A DNA stretch of 38,482 nt from positions 1-38,482 of the forward strand of contig CANRAG010000011.1 of NCBI GenBank assembly GCA_947628515.1, written 5' to 3'. The stretch is from an uncultured Clostridia bacterium. Its GTDB lineage: Bacteria; Bacillota; Clostridia; UBA1381. The notes beneath the pieces were generated by a model. That model saw nothing but the letters and a program-made list of their open reading frames with translations, did not search any database and was not told the DNA's origin. A program made the translations under genes and the position numbers. This document shows, in pieces, positions 17,201 through 24,259 of the stretch (position 1 is the stretch's first letter; the number at the start of each line of letters is the position of its first letter).

Positions 17201-19917
17201 CACTGACGGATATTGATATAACGGGCGATGACAGATATTCGGTTCTTTCGCGTAAGTTTATCGCGCTCGATATAATTGAATTTGTGCAGGGCGCAGACGA
17301 TATTGTAACAAAGGGACAGTTTGCAGGATATGTAACCGGGTTTATAAACGCCAAAAATTACGGAAACAACGACGGCAGGATAATATTTGACGATGTAACG
17401 CCGGATAATAAATACTATAACGATATACGCTTTCTCTATGAAAACGGGTACATTGATAAAACCGGTTCGGAATACGGGGTAAACACTCCTATAACTCCGG
17501 GTGAAGCCGCCGTTATAATGTGCCGCGTTATGGGTTATGATTTCTATGCCGTTAATAACGGTGGGAGCTTAAGCGCGTATTATGACATAGCTTCAAGATA
17601 TGATATAATACCAAATCTCAATAAGACCATAAACGATTCTATGAGTTTTATGGATGTGCTCGAAATTTTTGATTCGGCGGCAACGGCTTATATGATGATG
17701 AATGAGTCCACAAACTCGAATGTATCATATACCGAAACAAAAATAACGCCGTTATACTATTATCATAAGGTGCTTGTTCTTGACGATATAGTGAACGCGG
17801 CGGGAACGCGTACCGTTGACGGCAGCGCGGGATTGGGAAATAATGGCGTAAGAGTCGGAAATATGAGCTTTAACGCCGATATGCCTCAGGCTTTCCGCTA
17901 TCTCGGGTACAGAGTTAACGCATATTTCACGGAGGATGATGAAACGCTTAAGTTTTTGGAGCCGAACAAAAATAATGAAATTTTCACCGTGGAAGAAAAT
18001 TTAATTTCGGATTTTGACGGCAGCGTTCTTAAATATTACAAAGACGAAAATTCCAATGCCGAAAAGCGCGAAACGCTTCCGAAATCCATTAACCGGCTGT
18101 ATAACTACAACTATGTTCTGGAATACGATTCAAGTGACGTAAAGAGCGCGGAAGAAGTGGTATTTATAGACAGTAACCATGACGGCACGTATGATACCGT
18201 TAATGTAATCAATGAGGCCATATACTGTATAAACCAGATTACGCCTTATGAAAACACTTTGTATGATTATTATAATCAGCAGCCGGTAAAATTGGAGGAT
18301 ATGAAGTCCGTTATGATTTTTGACGGGGACAACAAACTCACGGCGATGGGTAATATCGGAAGATATGATGTTTTGTCAATCATAGAGGATAAGCAGAAGG
18401 AGAATGTTATAATATACATATCGCGCGATGAAATAGACGGCACGGTGGAAACCACAAATCTCATGGACGACAAACCGTATGTGATTATAGACGGAGTGGA
18501 ATACGAGCTTACCGAGATGCTTGCGAAACAGAATACAACGGCGGGATATTTTGCGGTAGGCAACGGCGTAAGCATTCTTCTTGACCGCCACGGCAGAGCC
18601 GCATACGTAGAGCTTGACGATGAGCTTTCAAAGAGCAGCTTTGCATACCTTATCCGCGCGGTATCAGAGGAGCCCGGCACAGACCCGTTTCTGAGGGTGT
18701 ATACAACGGACGGCAATATAGAGGAGCTTAAATTTGCAAGCCGCGCTACAATTAACGGTAACAGGATGGGCGAGGAGGAGGATCTTGATGCGATTTTCAA
18801 ATCGGCAAATACGGATCCCGATACAATACACCAGCTCATACGCTACAAGCTAAATGATAAAGGCGAGCTTCAAACAGTAAAAACCGCGCAGTATCTTGAC
18901 AGTGCCGAGCTGTACACAACCGCAAGCGTGTTTACGCGCGCCGCGGATTTGACCGACAGCTATTACAATGCAACCTACCGGAACTTCCCAGGATACGCAA
19001 GACTTTCCGATGATACATTGGTAATGTATGTTCCGTCAAGCGAAGCGCTGATGAGAGAGGAGTCTTATTACGGCATAAGGCAGATTAAGGATATGAAATC
19101 GGACACGTTCGATAATGTCGAGATTTATAATATGTCAAAGGATATGGTTGCCGGTATAGCCGTTATCCGTTCCGACAGCGGCGGCGGAACACAGCTGACA
19201 TACAGCTCACCCGTCGCGGCTGTTAAAAAAGTGGATCGGGTAAGCGTTGAAGGCGAGGATAGATATAAGCTTACACTGCTGTATAACGGAGCGGAAACAG
19301 AGTATGTCACAGCGGAAGGCGTCGAGATTTCAAGACAGTACAGGGGCGCCGACGGAAGTCCGGTGACGTCGGTCATTGATAAGGGAGATCTTATAAGATT
19401 TGCGGCGAACTCAAACGACGAGATAACCGATTATCATAAGGTGTTCGATTTTGACAATAAGGATGATGCGGCGGTTGTTGCCAGAGGCAATGAGTATCCG
19501 AACAAAAACACATACCTGGGTTCGGAAAAAACCATGATTGCGTTTAACGGTAACGCGTCAAATCCGGATGAGGACGTGATTTCGGGACGTATATGGCAGG
19601 GCAAAAATCCGTACTGGTTCACCGGAGTTCAGTACTCGACCGAATTCGGCATTGTGCAGTCCGTTTCGCAGACGTCAATGATGATTAGGATTTATCCCGG
19701 AACCGAAGGAAGCAACAGTACCGAATGTGACAGATATTTCAATCTCACAAACAAGCGTGTTTATATTCTGGAGGACAGTCGGGACGGAGTAAGGTTGGGC
19801 AGTCTGAACGATATAATCCCCGCCAATCTCGCGGGTGAAGATAACGCTTCGAGAGTAATAATTTCGCGGCATAATGATGTGCCGTCGGTACTGGCAATAG
19901 TAAACAGAAAGGAGTAA
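14230..19917 (+). CDS. Giant SLH-anchored surface protein with binding-like N-terminus
   Basis: About 1895 residues. Of GTG 14221, ATG 14227 and ATG 14230, the last has the best spacing from AGAGGTG. After a signal peptide come a galactose-binding-like module (about 25-245, ending in FIIDEVLFDRS), Ig-like segments to about 530, and an alpha-helical region of about 220 residues. A Gly/Ser linker (GGGSSGGG) then leads to three SLH repeats starting near residues 810 (FSDVDSSHWAY), 870 (FRDVDADAWYAPYV) and 934 (FIDDGDIADYARDGV), which bind pyruvylated secondary cell-wall polymer. Unusually the SLH block is internal: about 900 residues follow, first degenerate SLH-like units, then a large beta-rich region carrying an EF-hand-like loop DSNHDGTYD at residue 1314. 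The C-terminal half is homologous to the next gene. I do not recognise that half. It probably forms a cell-surface scaffold or binding platform. Confidence 0.85.
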   Translation: MKKICSVICAAAIALSSMGSVGIAAEETGSQIKYNYKFSMESDSEFKMTYGYSGGTMNPRKSYVPGKYGNAMQLTYPGHYIDDPSKRYNGFVIQFKDENVELANESISMLDLMRDTQSISMWVHTPVTVDHSGKGAAANRVVEMSFSATVEWGNVGFSKQIKLPNEGEWEYITIPTSEFRSSEWGAMSKAIQSDSYTALTQVSVIFPYATYFGTSPTEDTLLTPWEEPFIIDEVLFDRSTDEVKAITPPSTGEEAYLENANISGVLVKGVRVEGFDKNAASNNIPVPASYTAEDIKKNVTVEVEAPTVQKTNKQQEIAGATYEINAPQSVPGKGTITVISGNRKVRKSYDVNFIASSGIRPDVNNITSDGGNINVPVTNESESGTAEACAIAAVKDGDGVCTGVYFAGQRSIPAGTTEDFSFNVNAGNESDVDVYIFDNETDCNLLCAPIRIGSGLTAYTKPAGAITECSVSISDTEDAINVKGTVTGKGTVFAVLKNGTGYIGAYTFDTEAGAFDGTIAAGGRTYGKIDIILSCGSTVSRSLYNASPSEVNSCISDYKALGSDAEKAGEWFERYKDIVNINNYLSESLSAVEIADAVAGADKNVSNVSGVRKSVGEELILRLVNKTNSADAIREIYSAYNDIAGFDNSTYYFKKYITDDSALDKVLSAIAENDYGSIGDIRNAFNENSLLVSFGRVNGYGEVGELISSNRDILAKYISYDDLGGLDDTELTGYYKYVAEKGVSSLQSLGTMLYDYTKTLGGTGNKTGGIGSVSGGGSSGGGVSIVAPVTGNAAERNTEAPTRAPEKNAFSDVDSSHWAYDSINGLKELGVIDGRDDGSFGVDDAVTREEFVKMLLGAFGKEPEKAESIFRDVDADAWYAPYVNTAAAMGIVSGIEDDVFGVGEQITRQDMSILIARYLEKEGCDLNSSSDNAFIDDGDIADYARDGVYALKNLGFISGMDDNRFMPLDNATRAQTAKVLYSVYSYMKNRTLTDIDITGDDRYSVLSRKFIALDIIEFVQGADDIVTKGQFAGYVTGFINAKNYGNNDGRIIFDDVTPDNKYYNDIRFLYENGYIDKTGSEYGVNTPITPGEAAVIMCRVMGYDFYAVNNGGSLSAYYDIASRYDIIPNLNKTINDSMSFMDVLEIFDSAATAYMMMNESTNSNVSYTETKITPLYYYHKVLVLDDIVNAAGTRTVDGSAGLGNNGVRVGNMSFNADMPQAFRYLGYRVNAYFTEDDETLKFLEPNKNNEIFTVEENLISDFDGSVLKYYKDENSNAEKRETLPKSINRLYNYNYVLEYDSSDVKSAEEVVFIDSNHDGTYDTVNVINEAIYCINQITPYENTLYDYYNQQPVKLEDMKSVMIFDGDNKLTAMGNIGRYDVLSIIEDKQKENVIIYISRDEIDGTVETTNLMDDKPYVIIDGVEYELTEMLAKQNTTAGYFAVGNGVSILLDRHGRAAYVELDDELSKSSFAYLIRAVSEEPGTDPFLRVYTTDGNIEELKFASRATINGNRMGEEEDLDAIFKSANTDPDTIHQLIRYKLNDKGELQTVKTAQYLDSAELYTTASVFTRAADLTDSYYNATYRNFPGYARLSDDTLVMYVPSSEALMREESYYGIRQIKDMKSDTFDNVEIYNMSKDMVAGIAVIRSDSGGGTQLTYSSPVAAVKKVDRVSVEGEDRYKLTLLYNGAETEYVTAEGVEISRQYRGADGSPVTSVIDKGDLIRFAANSNDEITDYHKVFDFDNKDDAAVVARGNEYPNKNTYLGSEKTMIAFNGNASNPDEDVISGRIWQGKNPYWFTGVQYSTEFGIVQSVSQTSMMIRIYPGTEGSNSTECDRYFNLTNKRVYILEDSRDGVRLGSLNDIIPANLAGEDNASRVIISRHNDVPSVLAIVNRKE

Positions 19918-20022
19918 CAGTTTGAATAAAATCGCCCATCTTGCACGCCCGCGCTCGCTCGCATATCGGCATATAGCCTCGCTCGCGTGGTCGCACAATC
20001 TGAACGATTTTCTTTCAAACTG
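19918..20022. repeat. 105 bp inverted-repeat (MITE/REP-like) element
   Basis: Imperfect terminal inverted repeats CAGTTTGAATAAAATCG (19918-19934) and the complement of CAGTTTGAAAGAAAATCG (20005-20022) bound a GC-rich core with repeated CTCGCTCGC strings. The element starts directly after the stop codon of the upstream gene and ends 10 bases before the ribosome binding site of the next. Its reverse-strand conceptual translation (for example RARLYADMRASAGVQDGRF) resembles short hypothetical proteins that I recall from many Clostridia genomes, which would fit a dispersed repeat rather than a gene. No second copy was seen in this window. Confidence 0.7.
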
Positions 20023-20053
20023 CTGTTTTGTGAAAGGAGTAGTAGTCACAAAT

Positions 20054-23000
20054 ATGGATAAATTGAAAAAATTAACAGCGCTGCTGGTTTCTCTTTCTGT
20101 TATTATGACGTCGGCAGCGGGGGTGTTTGCCGCTGAGAATTTTGATGATGACGGTAACCGCGATGAGGAAACCGGACTCAGCGACGAGGAACAGGGAGTT
20201 ATAATTGAAGATACTCATCCGCAGCATGAGCTTGATAATCCCGATGACGCCTATACCGAGGAACTTGAATATGACGAGTATATACAGGGCAGAAACGAAT
20301 ATAATGAGACGGTGAAAAAGCTTACGGGATTTGATATGTGGGTTCCGGTCACGGACAGCACATATCTTGACAATATAAAAGCGGGTGAATACTTCCTGTC
20401 CGTATGCAGATACGTTAACGCCGACAGCTTCTATGACGAGTCCGCGCCGGCGGAGGAAATGTGGAAGGCGGCCTATGAAACGCTTCGCGGCCTGGGATAT
20501 GTTGACTTCGACATAGTTTATACAGGCGGCATAAGCTTTGACGCGGCGCTCAGAACTCTTGTCAACGCTCTCGGCTACAAACGTTTTGCGGATATGCGAG
20601 GCGGAACTGACGACGCGTATATACAGACAGCGAGCGAATGTAAAATAACAAGAAAATTCCCGAATGATAGGAATGCCGCGCTTACTATAGCGGACGCGGC
20701 AGCGCTCATAGAGGACTCGACGGATGCGTCGGCGTATATATATTATAATAATGACGATTATGAATATATAGATGTTTTGGAATACTATAAGGATATATAT
20801 GAGATTACCGGTGTTGTCGAAGCGGTTTCGGATAATTCAATATCAAGCGGTGCTGTAATAGAGAACGGCATCAGGATAGGCGATTATCTGCTTGCGACCG
20901 ATCGAAACGATTTATATGATTATCTCGCCTGCAAAGCGGAGGCATACTACCGTCAGGAGGAGTCCGGCGACAGAACGCTTGTGTATATAACGTATCACAG
21001 TTCCAATGAGATTATGAAAATCGAAGGTTATGATATAGACAGCTATGAAAACGACAGGATTTATTATTATCAGAATGGCAACGCGAAAAGGAAAGCTGTT
21101 TTATCGCCTAAGGCAAAAGAGGTGCTAAACGGTTTCCCGCCGAAGCCGGTCACAGCGGAGGATTTTGAAAACTGCGATTATATAAAGCTTGTGGATAATA
21201 ATAATGACGGTCAGTATGATGTTGTGTTTATATATAAATATGACATAATGGTTGTAAAGCGGGTTTCCGAGTCAAACGATATGATTTACGGCTTGTATAA
21301 TGATATTGAGAACGGTTCGTTAAAGGTTGATTTTGACAGCAATAACCTTGAAATGACGGATCGAATGGGAAATCCGGTTGAAGCATATTACATAACGGAG
21401 GACTCGGTTTTGTCGGTCGCCAAGGATATCGAAACCGGCCGGATGAAGATTATTGTAAGCAATCTTATGTACGAGGGAACGGTAAAGAGCACACGTTCCG
21501 GAGATACCTATTACGACGCGACCGTTAATTTCGAGGACAGGACATATACATATTCCACGAACTTCAAATATTATAAGGGCGGCAAGGCTATACGAAACAA
21601 TAATAAATATACCGTATATCTTGATTATCGGGGAAGAATTGCAGGGTATGATCTCGTTAAAGAGGACGAGATACAATACGGATTTCTCATAAGAGCATGG
21701 CTTGATAATGATACAGACGAGGAGTCGGCTGTTGTGAAGCTGTTCCCGTACACCGGCGATATGGGCAATTTTACAATTAGGCGCAAAGCTAAAATTGACG
21801 GCGATGTATGCAACTCCGCATCCGCTATGATTGCCTGCCTCAGAGCCGCGGCAAACTATCAGGATGCAACGCTTAAAGCAATCGATTCATCGTATACGGG
21901 CATGGATTACTATAACGATAATATAGTTTATGTGCGCGTTCCCGTTATGTATAAGCAGAATGAGGACGGAGAAATTACATATATTGACACACCTTATCAC
22001 GGCGAAAACGAAAATCCCGAAAAGAATGATGTTTTTCATGATAACACAATGACAATGTACTCTGATTTTTCAAAGCGCACAGACTCTGTAAGTCCGGGCG
22101 GAATGTATCTGAGGAATACACTCGCGTTTAATAACGACAACAGTAATAACGTTGCCATTAATTCAGACACCAAGGTTTTTGTTGTGCCGGTTTCAAATGA
22201 TACATCCGATATTTCGGACGAGGATCAGTATATAAAGACAAATCTCGCGTACTTTGACGACTGGAAGTACTATCCCGAAACGGGCGCGCAGTACACAATA
22301 GCAAACCGCCTTGAAGCGTACAATGTCAATGAATCGAGAGCGGCCGGAGTAATTGTCTACTATACGAGCAATGCCGCGCCCGAAATTGATAAAAAGGTAC
22401 CTCTTACGGTTGTTGATAAGGTGATTGACGCGGTTAACGATGAAGGCGATACAGTTAAGCGTCTAATCGGATGGCAGGGGAATGCCGAAATCCAGGTAGA
22501 CCTTGCCGAAGACGTGTATTTCACCCGGTACTATAACGGCCCGGACGGTTCAAAGATAACCTCTGAGGTGAAGCATGGAGACATTATAAGATATGTTACG
22601 AATAACTCGGGAGAGCTTGTCGACTACGTAAAGGTGTTCTCATTAACCGACGAGGACGATCCCGATTATGTCAAGACCGGAAACGAATACGGTACAAAGG
22701 TTGACCCATCAGCCTTAAACAAAACGCTGCTCGCGGTTTCTGACGGAAAGTATTCCGAAAACGGACACAACACTCCGCATATATATAACGCTATAGGCAG
22801 CTATAATTACGGCGCGGCATACAGGCTTGTATATGGAACGGTTATGTATAAAAACGGCACAAATCTTGTTATCAAAACTAAGCTTGACACGGCGATGGGG
22901 CAGATAGATAAGATCGAAATCGCTGATTTTTCGGGTTATAATGTTTTGTGCATAGACGAGCGGGCAAAAAGGATTTACGTTCCCAACGAGGATGAGCTGA

Positions 23001-23098
23001 TTGCCGAACAGGGAGCCGGAGACGCGGCTTCGAAGGTAATTCTGCATACAGAGGGTGGCAAACAAAGACAATTAATTATTGTAAAAAGGGCTCAATAA
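20054..23098 (+). CDS. Large secreted paralogue of the SLH protein's C-terminal half
   Basis: About 1014 residues. The ATG at 20054 is chosen because it opens a signal peptide (KLKKLTALLVSLSVIMTSAAGVFA) and AAAGGAG lies upstream at 20033, though 14 bases away; the open frame continues left only through the inserted repeat. Residues about 100-270 look like degenerate SLH-type helices (for example AALRTLVNALGYKRFADM), and the rest matches the C-terminal half of the previous protein: both have a NGIRIGDY/NGVRVGNM segment, an EF-hand-like loop (DNNNDGQYD at residue 381), YNGPDGSKITSEVKHGD against YRGADGSPVTSVIDKGD, and a closing ASKVI...IIVKR against ASRVI...AIVNR. No canonical SLH repeat or other anchor is visible. 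Function is unknown; I infer a partner of the SLH protein at the surface. Confidence 0.82.
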   Translation: MDKLKKLTALLVSLSVIMTSAAGVFAAENFDDDGNRDEETGLSDEEQGVIIEDTHPQHELDNPDDAYTEELEYDEYIQGRNEYNETVKKLTGFDMWVPVTDSTYLDNIKAGEYFLSVCRYVNADSFYDESAPAEEMWKAAYETLRGLGYVDFDIVYTGGISFDAALRTLVNALGYKRFADMRGGTDDAYIQTASECKITRKFPNDRNAALTIADAAALIEDSTDASAYIYYNNDDYEYIDVLEYYKDIYEITGVVEAVSDNSISSGAVIENGIRIGDYLLATDRNDLYDYLACKAEAYYRQEESGDRTLVYITYHSSNEIMKIEGYDIDSYENDRIYYYQNGNAKRKAVLSPKAKEVLNGFPPKPVTAEDFENCDYIKLVDNNNDGQYDVVFIYKYDIMVVKRVSESNDMIYGLYNDIENGSLKVDFDSNNLEMTDRMGNPVEAYYITEDSVLSVAKDIETGRMKIIVSNLMYEGTVKSTRSGDTYYDATVNFEDRTYTYSTNFKYYKGGKAIRNNNKYTVYLDYRGRIAGYDLVKEDEIQYGFLIRAWLDNDTDEESAVVKLFPYTGDMGNFTIRRKAKIDGDVCNSASAMIACLRAAANYQDATLKAIDSSYTGMDYYNDNIVYVRVPVMYKQNEDGEITYIDTPYHGENENPEKNDVFHDNTMTMYSDFSKRTDSVSPGGMYLRNTLAFNNDNSNNVAINSDTKVFVVPVSNDTSDISDEDQYIKTNLAYFDDWKYYPETGAQYTIANRLEAYNVNESRAAGVIVYYTSNAAPEIDKKVPLTVVDKVIDAVNDEGDTVKRLIGWQGNAEIQVDLAEDVYFTRYYNGPDGSKITSEVKHGDIIRYVTNNSGELVDYVKVFSLTDEDDPDYVKTGNEYGTKVDPSALNKTLLAVSDGKYSENGHNTPHIYNAIGSYNYGAAYRLVYGTVMYKNGTNLVIKTKLDTAMGQIDKIEIADFSGYNVLCIDERAKRIYVPNEDELIAEQGAGDAASKVILHTEGGKQRQLIIVKRAQ

Positions 23099-23110
23099 GC
23101 AGCCCTTTTT
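23083..23110 (+). terminator. Intrinsic terminator overlapping the stop codon, inside the operon
   Basis: AAAAAGGGCT (23083-23092) and AGCCCTTTTT (23101-23110) form a 10-base stem with an 8-base loop and end in five T. The stop codon at 23096-23098 is in the loop. The GH88 gene starts only 32 bases later with no promoter that I can see, so this is likely a partial terminator that lets some transcripts through to the cytoplasmic enzyme genes. Confidence 0.8.
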
Positions 23111-23142
23111 ATCTACAAAATAAAGGTCAAAGGAGTAAGCTG

Positions 23143-24246
23143 ATGATTATTGATAACGATATTGCATATGCGAGGGATGTGGTAAAAAAGAGTCTGGACT
23201 GTTTTTATGACTGCTTCCCAACAGAGCAGAGTGAAAATCTTGTGTTCGGGAAATTTGAAAATGTATCATGGACAACCGGATTTTATGAGGGTATCTTATG
23301 GCTGCTGTACGAGCTGACGGGTGATAAGGAGTTCTATAAATCGGCCAAACACCACAGCGGGCTGTTTCATAAAAGACTTCTGGACAGGGTAGAGCTGGAG
23401 CATCATGATATGGGTTTTTTGTTCAGTCTTTCAAGTGTGGCCGACTATAAAATAACAGGCGACAAACAGGCGCGGCTCGACGGCATAGAGGCTGCGGATT
23501 GGTTAATGGAACGCTACCAGCCGAAGGGCCGATTTATTCAGGCGTGGGGCGCTATGGACGATGCGGCAAGCTATAGATTTATTGTTGACTGTATGCTGAA
23601 CATACCGCTTTTGTTCTGGGCAAGCGAAACGACGGGAGACAATAAATATTATGAAGCCGCGTATAACCACATGAAAACATCCATAGCGAACATTATTCGC
23701 GAGGACGCGTCGTCTTACCATACATTCTTTTTTGATCCGGTGACAAATAAACCGCTAAGAGGTGAAACACACCAGGGCTTTTCAGACGACAGCTGCTGGG
23801 CAAGGGGACAGGCGTGGGCGGTATACGGCCTTGCGCTTTGCTGCCGCTATACGCGGGATGAGGCAATTTTGCCTCTGTACACGAGAGTTACGCAGTATTT
23901 TATCGATCACCTTCCGTCGGATTTTGTTCCGTATTGGGATTTGATCTTCGGCGACGGAAGCGGCGAGCCGCGTGATACCTCAGCGGCGGCAATAGCGGTA
24001 TGCGGAATACTGGAAATGAATAAATACCATGAAAATCAAGCGTTTACAGAGGCGGCGGAGAAGATGATGACAAGTCTTTCGGAGAAGTACACAACAAAGG
24101 ATTTTCCCCAAAGCAACGGCATATTAAAGGACGGGATGTACAGCAGAAAACACGGACATAAGCCCGAATGTACATCATGGGGTGATTACTTCTATCTCGA
24201 AGCGCTTATGCGTATGAAAAATAAGGATTGGAATTTATATTGGTGA
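23143..24246 (+). CDS. GH88 unsaturated glucuronyl hydrolase
   Basis: 367 residues, the usual length for GH88, with no signal peptide, so cytoplasmic. It removes the 4,5-unsaturated uronyl residue left at the non-reducing end by a polysaccharide lyase. Visible family features are VSWTTGFYEGILWLL, HHDMGF with Asp89, RFIVDCMLNIPLLFW with Asp149, HQGFSDDSCWARGQAW, and PYWDLIFGDGSGEPRDTSAAAI. The two Asp residues correspond to the catalytic pair reported for the Bacillus GL1 enzyme (Asp88 and Asp149). GH105 is the main alternative but has a different motif set. Its presence implies that an acidic polysaccharide is first cut by a lyase, yet no lyase is in the window. AAAGGAG precedes the ATG and GH94 follows after 13 bases. 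Confidence 0.92.
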   Translation: MIIDNDIAYARDVVKKSLDCFYDCFPTEQSENLVFGKFENVSWTTGFYEGILWLLYELTGDKEFYKSAKHHSGLFHKRLLDRVELEHHDMGFLFSLSSVADYKITGDKQARLDGIEAADWLMERYQPKGRFIQAWGAMDDAASYRFIVDCMLNIPLLFWASETTGDNKYYEAAYNHMKTSIANIIREDASSYHTFFFDPVTNKPLRGETHQGFSDDSCWARGQAWAVYGLALCCRYTRDEAILPLYTRVTQYFIDHLPSDFVPYWDLIFGDGSGEPRDTSAAAIAVCGILEMNKYHENQAFTEAAEKMMTSLSEKYTTKDFPQSNGILKDGMYSRKHGHKPECTSWGDYFYLEALMRMKNKDWNLYW

Positions 24247-24259
24247 AAGGAGTTAATAT

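Noticed and set aside
19745..19996. Short minus-strand frames over the 105 bp element
   Set aside because: They cross both the element and the end of the SLH gene, and resemble spurious hypothetical proteins that arise from dispersed repeats.
19922..20053. N-terminal extension of the second surface protein through the inverted-repeat element
   Set aside because: The extension would place 44 residues, encoded by a repeat element, before a clear signal peptide; the ATG at 20054 is preferred.
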